Source: Amycolatopsis sp. CA-128772
GTDB taxonomy: Bacteria > Actinomycetota > Actinomycetes > Mycobacteriales > Pseudonocardiaceae
Assembly (NCBI RefSeq): GCF_002904295.1
Contig: NZ_PPHG01000072.1
Coordinates: forward strand, 186,001-250,000
Reading direction: 5' to 3'
DNA length: 64,000 nucleotides
The notes below the pieces were generated by a model. That model worked only from the letters and a program-made list of their open reading frames with translations, did not search any database and had not been told where the DNA came from. Made by a program: the position numbers and the translations under genes. Shown here piece by piece: positions 50,055 through 57,417 of this stretch. The stretch's first letter is position 1, and every line of letters starts with the position of its first letter.

Positions 50055-50780
50055 CCGGCGGCCGCAGGAATACCGCACATCAATCGCATTCTTTCGGTGA
50101 TCAATGGACGGTCACCTGTTTTCGTTACGCTACCGGAAACGGTTCCCGCGGCCGACGGCATCGATCCGGCGAAGATCTCCGCGCTCGCCGCGGCCGATCT
50201 CGGGATCGTCCGGCAGGCGGCCGAAATCACCGGCGACGGCACGCTGCACCCGACCGTCGTTTTCGGCAGCGAGGGGTACCTGGCCGGATCTGCCGGGGTA
50301 GCCCGGGAGGAGGCGGCGATGACCGGAGGCGGCTCCCGCGCCGCACTCGTCATCGGCTCGGTGGTGCGGGCCCTGGTCGTGCCGGCGGACGAGGTGACGG
50401 CCGCGCCGTCGTCCGTCCCGCGGCTCGGCCGCCGGCCGGACCGGGTGCCCTGCCGCGTGCGGGGCGCGATGGACGAGGTCGCGCGGATGCCGTCCCGCTG
50501 CCACCACCGCGCCGGCGGCGCCGCACCGCTGATCGGCCTGGAACCGGCCTACCGGCCGGACCGCGGCTACGAGACGCGGACGGCCGGCGCGCACGCCTAC
50601 CGCCGCGGGATCCTCCGCCAAGCGGGCGCGGTCCACCGGTTCCGCCACGCCCGGCTGCCGGACCACCTGGCCGGAACGGCGGCCGTGCGGAACCGAAGGC
50701 GCCCGCACCGATTCCTCCGGGGCCCGCGCGGTGTCTACGTCTTCGGAAGCGGCACACCGCCGATGACCGGAGGCAGAGGA
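50055..50780 (+). other. Open frame of unknown nature ahead of the MFS gene
   Basis: The frame of the MFS gene is open upstream from 50019 with no stop. Codons have the genome's G/C third-position bias through most of it, e.g. ADLGIVRQAAEITGDGTL and TVVFGSEGYLAGSAG, then an Arg-rich part (RHARLPDHLAGTAAVRNRRR). It could be an unrecognised gene fused in frame, a decayed gene, or non-coding GC-rich DNA. No domain seen. A well-placed GGAGG at 50769 supports starting the transporter at 50781 instead. Confidence 0.3.
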
Positions 50781-52199
50781 GTGACGACAGTGGGCACCAG
50801 GACTTCACCCGCGCCGGCCGCGCCGGGGACGCAGCGAAGATGGGTGCTGGCCATCACCGCGGTCGCCTCGATGCTGGTCGTCCTCGACGCGCTGGTCGTG
50901 GCGACCGCGCTGACCGCGATCAAGAGCGACCTCGGCGCGTCGGTCGCCGAGCTCGAGTGGACCGTCAACGCCTACGGCCTGAGCTTCGCCGTCCTGCTGA
51001 TGACGTCGGCGGCGGCCGGTGACCGCTGGGGCCGGCGCCGGGTCTTCGCGGCCGGGGTGAGCGTGTTCACGGGGGCGTCGCTGCTCTGCGCCCTCGCCCC
51101 GGACGCCGGGACGCTGATCGCCGGCCGGGTGCTGCAGGGCGCCGGGGCCGCGTTCGTGATGCCGCTGACGCTCGCCCTGCTCGGGGCGGCGTTCCCGCCG
51201 GACCAGCGGCCCAAGGCCCTCGGCGTCTTCGCGAGCGTCAGCGGGGTGGCCGTGCCGCTCGGGCCGCTGCTCGGCGGGGCCGTCGTCGAAGGCGTCTCGT
51301 GGCCGTGGATCTTCTGGATCAACGTCCCGGTGGGGATCGCGCTGGTCTTCTTCGCGCTGACCCGGATCGAGGAGAGCCGCGGCCCGGATCCGGCGATCGA
51401 CGTCCCGGGGCTGGTGCTGGCCGGCGCCGGCTCGTTCGGGGTGGTGTGGGGCCTGGCGCAGGGCCCCACGGCCGGCTGGGCCGGCGCCGGGGTGGCCGGG
51501 CCGCTCGTGGCCGGCCTGGTGGCCTTCGGGGCGTTCGCCGCCTGGCAGCGGCGAGCCGCGCACCCGATGCTGCCGCTGCACCTGTTCCGCTCGCGCCGGT
51601 TCGCCGCCGGCAACGCGGTGATCTTCTTCCACTGGGCCTCCGCGCTGGGCTCGGTGTTCTTCATGGCGCAGTTCCTGCAGGAGGGGCTGGGGTACCGGCC
51701 GCTGGCCGCCGGGCTCGCGCTGGCGCCGTGGGGGCTGACGACCGCGGTGGTCCCGCAGGTGGCGGGCCGGCTGGTCGGCCGGTTCGGCGAGCGCCCGTTC
51801 ATCGTCGCCGGGCTCGGGCTGCACGGCCTGGCCATGCTCTGGATCGCCCTGGTCGCCGGGCCCGCGACCGGCTACTGGGCCATCGCGGCGCCCCTGGTGC
51901 TTTCCGGCACCGGAATCGCGATGTGCCTGCCGGCGGCGCAGAGCGCGGTGCTGACGTCGGTCGCGCCGCGGTTCCTCGGCAAGGCCTCCGGCGCGTTCAG
52001 CGCGATGCGGCAGCTCGGCGGCGTGTTCGGGGTGGCGGTCCTGGTCGTCGGGTTCTCGCTGGCGGGCAGCTACGCGTCGCCGGGCGCGTTCAGCCACGGG
52101 TTCACCGCCGCCGTCGTGGTCAGTGCCGTCCTCGCCGCCGCGGGGGCGCTGGCCGGCTGTCTCGTCCCGCGGCGCGAATCGGAGGAGCAGGACCGATGA
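50781..52199 (+). CDS. MFS transporter, DHA2 (EmrB/QacA) family
   Basis: 472 residues, GTG start with GGAGG 7 bases upstream. Fourteen-helix layout: first helix WVLAITAVASMLVVLDALVV with the D of motif D1, motif A GDRWGRRRVFAAG, motif C-like ALGVFASVSGVAVPLGPLLGG and PWIFWINVPVGIAL. Proton-driven export of drug-like compounds is expected. It heads a tightly packed operon: its stop overlaps the next ATG, and a DinB-type protein and an ECF sigma factor follow, so export and regulation are probably linked. Confidence 0.92.
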   Translation: MTTVGTRTSPAPAAPGTQRRWVLAITAVASMLVVLDALVVATALTAIKSDLGASVAELEWTVNAYGLSFAVLLMTSAAAGDRWGRRRVFAAGVSVFTGASLLCALAPDAGTLIAGRVLQGAGAAFVMPLTLALLGAAFPPDQRPKALGVFASVSGVAVPLGPLLGGAVVEGVSWPWIFWINVPVGIALVFFALTRIEESRGPDPAIDVPGLVLAGAGSFGVVWGLAQGPTAGWAGAGVAGPLVAGLVAFGAFAAWQRRAAHPMLPLHLFRSRRFAAGNAVIFFHWASALGSVFFMAQFLQEGLGYRPLAAGLALAPWGLTTAVVPQVAGRLVGRFGERPFIVAGLGLHGLAMLWIALVAGPATGYWAIAAPLVLSGTGIAMCLPAAQSAVLTSVAPRFLGKASGAFSAMRQLGGVFGVAVLVVGFSLAGSYASPGAFSHGFTAAVVVSAVLAAAGALAGCLVPRRESEEQDR

Positions 52200-52987
52200 C
52201 GGAGTTGAAGGCCCACGCCGAGCTGCTGCGCTCGCTGCACCACGGGAAGCTGCTCGTGCTGCCGAACGCCTGGGACGAGGCCAGCGCGGAACTGGTCGTC
52301 GAGGCCGGGTTCCCGGTCGTGGCGACGTCGAGCGTCGCGGTGGCGGACGTGCTCGGTCACCAGGACGGCGAAAAGGCGCCGTGGCGCGAGATGTTCGCGG
52401 CCGTCGCGCGGATCGCCCGCGCGGTGCCGGTGCCGGTGACCGTGGACGCCGAGGCGGGCTACGGCCTGGAGCCGGCGCAGCTGGTGGCCGGACTGCTCGA
52501 AGCCGGCGCGGCCGGCTGCAACCTCGAGGACACCGATCACCGGGCGGGCGGTCTCACGGACGTGGCCGCGCAGGCGGACCGCCTGGCCGGGGTGCGGGCG
52601 GCCGCCGACGCGGCGGGCGTCCCGCTCGTCGTCAACGCGCGGATCGACGTTTTCCTGCCCCCGAGCGGGATCCCGGAAGCGGACCGGGTCGCGGAGGCGG
52701 TTCGCCGCGGGCAGCGCTACCGCGCGGCCGGCGCGGACTGCGTGTACCCGATCGGGGTGTCCGGTGCCGACGTCCTGGGCCGGCTGGTCGAGGGCGTGCC
52801 CGGGCCGGTCAACGGCAACGCGGGCCCGGCGCTGGACCTGGACACCCTGGCGTCGCTGGGGGTCGCCAGGGTGTCCTACGGCCCGCGGTTCTACCGCGGG
52901 GGCCTGGCCGCGATGCGCGGGTCGCTCGACGAGCTGCGCATCGCGGCGGGAACGGCGGGACCGGGTGCCGGCGCGTCCCGCCGATGA
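52196..52987 (+). CDS. Isocitrate lyase/PEP mutase superfamily protein
   Basis: 263 residues, ATGA overlap with the MFS gene. Superfamily features: LPNAWDEASAELVVEAGFPVVATSS at the N terminus, VTVDAEAGYG with the metal-binding Asp, GCNLEDTDH and VVNARIDVF. The catalytic KKCGH-type loop of isocitrate lyase is absent, so it is of the oxaloacetate-decarboxylase/PEP-mutase-like group with unassigned substrate. Second gene of the MFS operon. Confidence 0.9.
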   Translation: MTELKAHAELLRSLHHGKLLVLPNAWDEASAELVVEAGFPVVATSSVAVADVLGHQDGEKAPWREMFAAVARIARAVPVPVTVDAEAGYGLEPAQLVAGLLEAGAAGCNLEDTDHRAGGLTDVAAQADRLAGVRAAADAAGVPLVVNARIDVFLPPSGIPEADRVAEAVRRGQRYRAAGADCVYPIGVSGADVLGRLVEGVPGPVNGNAGPALDLDTLASLGVARVSYGPRFYRGGLAAMRGSLDELRIAAGTAGPGAGASRR

Positions 52988-53507
52988 GGAGGTGCTCGCC
53001 GCCGCCCTCGACCACGCGGTCGCGGCGGCGGCCGAGGCCGATCCCGGCCGCCCGTCGGGCTGCGCCGGCTGGACCGTGGCCGGAGTCCTCGCGCACCTCA
53101 CGCAGTCCCTGCGCTGCGTGGCCGATGCGCTGGTCTCCGGAACCGTGCCGGTGCCCGCCGCGCGGACGTCGGGCCGCGACCTTGGCCGGGCGGCCGTCGC
53201 GCTCGCCGCCGCGGCACGCGATCTGCGCGGCCGGCGCGCGGTCGCCGTCGACGGGCTGGCGCTGCCGTGCCGGCAGCTGATCGTGGTGGGCGCGCTCGAG
53301 GCCGCCGTGCACGGCTGGGACGCCGTCCCGTCCCGGCCGATCCCCGGTGACCTGGCGGCCCGGCTGCTCGCCGAACTGCCCTCGGTGCTCACCCGCCGCG
53401 AGGGGCTGTTCGCCGAGCCGGTCGTGCTGCCGGCGGGCCGCCCGGCCGGCGAACGCCTCCTCGCGGCCCTCGGGCGCGACCCCTCGGTGCGCGATTTCCG
53501 TCCATGA
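52965..53507 (+). CDS. Mycothiol-dependent maleylpyruvate isomerase-like (DinB-fold) protein
   Basis: 180 residues from GTG 52965, overlapping the previous gene by 23 bases. Four-helix DinB/MDMPI fold: GCAGWTVAGVLAHLTQSLR carries the W-x-x-x-x-x-x-H metal-His signature, and LEAAVHGWDAV holds the second His cluster (HxWD). Such proteins use mycothiol in isomerase or transferase reactions, which fits an actinobacterium. Third gene of the MFS operon. Confidence 0.85.
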   Translation: MPARPADEEVLAAALDHAVAAAAEADPGRPSGCAGWTVAGVLAHLTQSLRCVADALVSGTVPVPAARTSGRDLGRAAVALAAAARDLRGRRAVAVDGLALPCRQLIVVGALEAAVHGWDAVPSRPIPGDLAARLLAELPSVLTRREGLFAEPVVLPAGRPAGERLLAALGRDPSVRDFRP

Positions 53508-54490
53508 CCGACGATGTCCCCGACGAGCAGGGAGTGCGTGTGTCTTCCGAAGCGATCCCCCGCACCGAGCGGCTGCAGGCCGAGTTCGGCTCACTCCGCC
53601 CGGCGCTGGTCGCGCACTGCTACCGGATGACCGGGTCCTACCAGGACGCCGAAGACGCCGTCCAGGAGACCTGGCTCAAGGCCGTGCGAGGCGTGGCCGC
53701 GTTCGAGGAGCGGTCGTCGCTCAAGACGTGGCTCTACCGGATCGCCACCAACACGTGCCTGACCGAGCTGAACCACCGGAGCCGCCGCGTGCTCCCCGCC
53801 GGGCTCGGCGCGGCGTCGGACGATCCCGGGGTGCGGGTCTTCGCCGACGACTCGCTCGCGTGGCTCGGGCCGCTGCCCGACGCGGTGCTCGGCGACCCGG
53901 GCGAGGTCGTCGTGCGGCGCGAGTCGGTCCGGCTGGCGCTGGTCGCGGCGCTGCAGCACCTGCCGGCCCGGCAGCGGGCGGCGTTCCTGCTGCGCGAGGT
54001 GCTTTCGTGGTCGGCCACGGAGATCGCGGAGACCCTCGGCGTCAGCGTCCCCGCGGTCAAGAGCCTGCTGCAGCGGGCCCGCGTCCGGCTCGACGAGCTG
54101 GACCTGGACGACCGGCCGCCGCCCGGCCCGGAGCTCGAACGTGCACTGCTCGACCGCTACATCGCGGCGTTCGAAGCCGAGGACACCGCGGCCCTGCGGG
54201 CGGTCATCCACGACGACTTCAGCATCGAAGCCGTCCCGCACCCGGTGTGGTTCAAGGGCGTGGACGTCTGTCTGCCGTTCCTGGAGCGGGCGTTCTCGGC
54301 CCCGGGCGGCGCCGCGCGGCTGCGGCCCACCCGCGCGAACGGCCAGCCCGCCGCGGGCAGCTACCGCTTCGGAGGCGCCGACGGGCTGTGGGTGTTCACG
54401 GTGACGGACGGCCGGTTCTCGCGGGCGGTGAAGTTCCACGACCCCGGGCTCGTCACGGCCGCCGGCCTGCCGGCCCGGCTCGGTCAGTGA
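53504..54490 (+). CDS. ECF sigma factor with C-terminal SnoaL-like domain
   Basis: 328 residues, ATGA overlap with the DinB-type gene. Sigma region 2 (LVAHCYRMTGSYQDAEDAVQETWLKAVRGV, split over helices 2.1-2.2; TWLYRIATNTCL 2.4) and region 4 (LPARQRAAFLLREVLSWSATEIAETLGVSVPAVKSLLQRAR) are joined to a ~110-residue NTF2/SnoaL-like tail (IAAFEAEDTAALRAVIHDDF). ECF sigmas of this type replace the anti-sigma factor by the tail domain, which tunes activity, perhaps by ligand. Last gene of the operon; autoregulation is likely. An ATG at 53504 is used. Confidence 0.92.
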   Translation: MTDDVPDEQGVRVSSEAIPRTERLQAEFGSLRPALVAHCYRMTGSYQDAEDAVQETWLKAVRGVAAFEERSSLKTWLYRIATNTCLTELNHRSRRVLPAGLGAASDDPGVRVFADDSLAWLGPLPDAVLGDPGEVVVRRESVRLALVAALQHLPARQRAAFLLREVLSWSATEIAETLGVSVPAVKSLLQRARVRLDELDLDDRPPPGPELERALLDRYIAAFEAEDTAALRAVIHDDFSIEAVPHPVWFKGVDVCLPFLERAFSAPGGAARLRPTRANGQPAAGSYRFGGADGLWVFTVTDGRFSRAVKFHDPGLVTAAGLPARLGQ

Positions 54491-54586
54491 GCGAGCAGCT
54501 TCACCGCCACCACGACGCGGTCTCCAGGACGGGCCCGGCCCGGCGGAGACGTGTCCGCGCGCCGGGCTTCGGTCACGCCCGGAACC

Positions 54587-55222
54587 TCAACCGGGCCGGC
54601 GTGCGCGGATCCGCCGGACCACGAACACCCCGGCGCCGGCGGCGATCGCCGCGAAGACGACGTACTGGAAGATCGACGCGTACCCCTCGACCCGGTGCCA
54701 GTGTTCGCCGAGCAGGTAGCCCGCGCCGACGAACGCGGTGTTCCAGACCAGGCTGCCGGCCGTGGTGAAGAGCAGGAACCGCCCGAACGGCATCCGCTCG
54801 ACCCCCGCGGGGACCGAGACGAAGCTCCGGAACAGCGGGATCATGCGCCCGAGGAAGACGGCTTTGCCGCCGTGCCGCGCGAACCAGGCGGCGGTCCGGT
54901 CGAAGTCACGGGCGTCGACGAGCGGCAGCCGGCTCACGAGCCGCCGCGTGCGGTCGTGCCCGAGCCGGCGCCCGAGCAGGTAGCCGACGACGGCGCCGGC
55001 CACGGAACCGAAGGTGGTCCAGAAGAGGGCGGACCCGAGCCCGAACGTCCCCCGCCCGGCGGCGAAGCCGGCGAGCGGGAGGACGAGTTCGCTGGGAAGG
55101 GGCGGGAACAGGTTGTCGAGCCCGACGACGAGGGCGGCGCCGGGGCCGCCGAGCGACTCCATGAGCCCGACGGCCCACCCGGCCACCCCGGTGAGTTCTT
55201 CGGCGGCGGGGGCTTTGGTCAT
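54587..55222 (-). CDS. DedA family (SNARE-associated/VTT domain) membrane protein
   Basis: 211 residues. Re-entrant VTT/DedA core: LVVGLDNLFPPLPSELVLPLAGF, then GSVAGAVVGYLLGRRLG, FLGRMIPLFRSFVSVPAGVERM (conserved FxR...R..PAG) and two C-terminal helices. DedA proteins help recycle undecaprenyl phosphate or other lipids across the membrane. Monocistronic, convergent with the sigma-factor operon; a short GTCTCC/GGAGAC dyad at ~54513-54538 lies between their ends. Confidence 0.93.
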   Translation of the reverse strand: MTKAPAAEELTGVAGWAVGLMESLGGPGAALVVGLDNLFPPLPSELVLPLAGFAAGRGTFGLGSALFWTTFGSVAGAVVGYLLGRRLGHDRTRRLVSRLPLVDARDFDRTAAWFARHGGKAVFLGRMIPLFRSFVSVPAGVERMPFGRFLLFTTAGSLVWNTAFVGAGYLLGEHWHRVEGYASIFQYVVFAAIAAGAGVFVVRRIRARRPG

Positions 55223-55310
55223 CCGTGGCCTTCCCGAGCCGTCATGGTGGACGCGCCCTGCGACTTCCCGGGACAGCTCGCCCCGGCCGACGTGACTGTC
55301 CCTTGTGGAC

Positions 55311-55682
55311 TCAGTTGCCGCTGCAGGCCTGGGTCAGCGCCGACACCTGTTCCGTCCGCTGCCGCAACCACTCCGCCGAGCCGGTGGCCACGTCGTCCAC
55401 GGTGGTCTCCCGCAACGTCGTCGCCAGCTTGTCGATCGCCTCGCCCGCCGTCGTGTTCGCCGCGCGGGACGCCAGACCCTCCAGCTCGCCCGCCGCCGCG
55501 TGGGCCCGGTCGGCCGCGGCCTTCGGGTCCGTCAGGTCCGGGGGTGTCGTGGCGATCCGGACCGCGTCCGCGCAGACCGCGGCCGTCGATGCCGCGTTGC
55601 CCACCTTGCCCGCCGTCTCCGCCGCCACGCCGCAGCCGGTGAGCGTGAGGGCCAGCAGGACCGCAACCGTCAGGGACTTCAT
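55311..55682 (-). CDS. Small secreted lipoprotein
   Basis: 123 residues. Lipobox LTGC at residues ~14-17 after a short hydrophobic signal (LTVAVLLALTLTGCG), then an Ala-rich helical body with two more Cys (AVCADAV, TQACSGN) that may form a disulphide. Its ATG overlaps the TerC stop (ATGA), so it is coupled to the metal exporter. A GGGACAG/CTGTCCC hairpin (55270-55302) lies downstream. Function unknown. Confidence 0.8.
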   Translation of the reverse strand: MKSLTVAVLLALTLTGCGVAAETAGKVGNAASTAAVCADAVRIATTPPDLTDPKAAADRAHAAAGELEGLASRAANTTAGEAIDKLATTLRETTVDDVATGSAEWLRQRTEQVSALTQACSGN

Positions 55683-56611
55683 CGGTTTTCCTTCCGTGGG
55701 ACCGCGGTGCGGGTCCGGATCAGGCTGGCGGCGACCGCCGCGGCGAGGATGGCGCCGACCACGCCCAGGGAGAGCGCCGTCGGAATTTTCCAGACGTCCA
55801 GGAGCAGCATCTTCACGCCCACCCAGACCAGCACCATGGCCAGCCCGAGCTTCAGGTACACGAAGCGGTGCATGACGTCGGCGAGCAGGAAGTACATCGC
55901 CCGCAGGCCCAGCACCGCGAACGCGTTCGACGTGAACACGAGGAACGGTTCCTGGGTCACCGCGAAGATCGCCGGGATCGAGTCGACCGCGAAGACGACG
56001 TCGGTGACCTCGATCAGCACCAGCACCGCGAGCAGCGGCGTGGCCACCCAGCGGCCGGCCTGGCGCACGAGGAACCTGCCGCCGTGGTCGTCGTCGGTCG
56101 TCGGGACGAGGCGGCGGAACACCCGCAGCACCGGGTTCTTGCCGTAGTCGACCGTTTCGTCCCGGTGGAAGGCCATCCGGATCCCGGTGAGGACCAGGAA
56201 CGCGCCGAACACGTAGAGGATCCAGGCGAAACCGGCGATCAGGACCGAGCCCGCCGCGATGAACACCGCCCGGAACACCAGCGCGCCGATGACGCCGTAG
56301 AACAGGATGCGGTGCTGGTACTCGCGGGGGACGGCGAAGTAGCCGAAGATGATCGCGAACACGAAGACGTTGTCGACCGCCAGGGACTTTTCGATGACGT
56401 AGCCGGCGAAGTACTGGCCCGCGAACTCCGCGCCCCAGACCCACCAGACCACCGCGCCGAAGGCGAGCCCGAGCACGACCCACACGCCCGACCAGGCGAG
56501 CGCCTCGCGGACGCCGACGACGGAGGTCTTCCGATGGGCGGCCAGGTCGATGGCAAGCATGGCCAGGATGACGCCCAGCACGGCGGCCCAGGCCCACAGG
56601 GGGACGGTCAC
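55679..56611 (-). CDS. TerC family manganese-type membrane exporter
   Basis: 310 residues from GTG 56611 (GGAGG 8 bases upstream). About nine membrane helices with the two acidic TerC signatures: EKSLAVDNVFVFAIIFGYF and IEVTDVVFAVDSIPAIFAVT. TerC/Alx/MeeF-type proteins export Mn2+, often to load secreted metalloenzymes. The 5' leader is a manganese riboswitch whose hairpin covers the ribosome site, so synthesis should rise with Mn2+. Cotranscribed with a lipoprotein. Confidence 0.93.
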   Translation of the reverse strand: MTVPLWAWAAVLGVILAMLAIDLAAHRKTSVVGVREALAWSGVWVVLGLAFGAVVWWVWGAEFAGQYFAGYVIEKSLAVDNVFVFAIIFGYFAVPREYQHRILFYGVIGALVFRAVFIAAGSVLIAGFAWILYVFGAFLVLTGIRMAFHRDETVDYGKNPVLRVFRRLVPTTDDDHGGRFLVRQAGRWVATPLLAVLVLIEVTDVVFAVDSIPAIFAVTQEPFLVFTSNAFAVLGLRAMYFLLADVMHRFVYLKLGLAMVLVWVGVKMLLLDVWKIPTALSLGVVGAILAAAVAASLIRTRTAVPRKENR

Positions 56612-56618
56612 GACACAC

Positions 56619-56735
56619 ACCTCCGGTTCGGTGACGAACCGGAGGTCTCCCCGGTCACCCGAAGGTGACGCCGGCACCGGGCTGCTCTCGGGCAGCCGGA
56701 CTGACGATGCCGGACCGGGCGGGTACTCCCCTCCG
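56619..56735 (-). ncRNA. yybP-ykoY (Mn2+) riboswitch in the terC leader
   Basis: Minus-strand leader with the class hallmarks in order: GGGGAGTA (plus 56724-56731), CATCGTCAGTC, then GGGGAGACC (ending ~56644). P1 can form from CGGAGG (56730-56735) and CCTCCG (56639-56644). The same CCTCCG also pairs in a perfect 12-bp hairpin (56619-56630 with 56635-56646) that hides the terC ribosome site. This predicts Mn2+ binding frees the site: a translational ON switch. Confidence 0.82.
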
Positions 56736-56796
56736 CTGCCACCAGAATGACGAACTCCACTTCGTCTGTCAAGTTCGGACGGCTACTGTGGCCGCC

Positions 56797-57114
56797 ATGG
56801 CTTCGTGGACGTTCCTCAGCAACCACGCGCACGTCCTGCTGTGCGTGGCCGCGGATCCGGACCGCACGCTGCACGACATCGCCGCGCGCGTGGGCATCAC
56901 CGAACGCGGCGTGCAGCTCATCCTCGGCGACCTCATCGCGGAGGGCTACCTGGAACGCGAGCGCATCGGCCGCCGCAACCACTACCGGATCCACCCGGAA
57001 GGCCGGCTGCGCCACCCGCTGGAGGCGCACCACCGGGTGGCGGACCTCGTCGCGGCGCTGGGCTTGGAGCCCGGAGAGCCCGGGGAGCCCGGGGAGCCCG
57101 CGGCCGCCGGGTGA
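56797..57114 (+). CDS. Small winged-helix transcriptional regulator
   Basis: 105 residues from ATG 56797. A single winged helix: LLCVAADPDRTLHDIAARVG, ITERGVQLILGDLIAEGYLE and the wing RERIGRRNHYRIHPEGRL. It ends in a GEPGEPGEP tail from a short DNA repeat. A -10-like TACTGT ends 7 bases before the ATG with no ribosome site, so it is probably leaderless. Divergent from the terC riboswitch. Confidence 0.85.
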   Translation: MASWTFLSNHAHVLLCVAADPDRTLHDIAARVGITERGVQLILGDLIAEGYLERERIGRRNHYRIHPEGRLRHPLEAHHRVADLVAALGLEPGEPGEPGEPAAAG

Positions 57115-57243
57115 CCGCGGGCGGACCCGAGATCACGCTTGTGGGTGACCGCCTCGGGCGCCCATCGGTGGCGTCGCCCGGAGGGTGCGGCGGTTCCTCG
57201 CCTGAACCCGGCCACCCGGCGCCACCTCCGGTGGGCAGCCTTT

Positions 57244-57417
57244 ACCCTCGGCGCCGGCCGCGGTCACCCTCGGCGCCGGCCGCGGTCACCCCCGGCTGGC
57301 CGCGGTCATCCCCGGCGCCGGCCGCGGTCACCCTCGGCGCCGGCCGCGCTCACCCCCGGCTGGCCGCGGTCATCCCCGGCGCCGGCCGCGGTCACCCTTG
57401 GCGCCGGCCGCGAGTCA
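57244..57417. repeat. GC-rich minisatellite between convergent genes
   Basis: Eight tandem units of 20-23 bp, consensus CTCGGCGCCGGCCGCGGTCA with variants, and a 64-bp higher-order block that occurs twice. Units contain GGCGCC and CCGCGG palindromes and can fold into many hairpins. It ends against the GH13 stop codon. The remaining 57115-57243 shows nothing. Confidence 0.85.

Noticed and set aside
57244..57417. CRISPR array
   Set aside because: Units are contiguous with no unique spacers and no cas genes are present.
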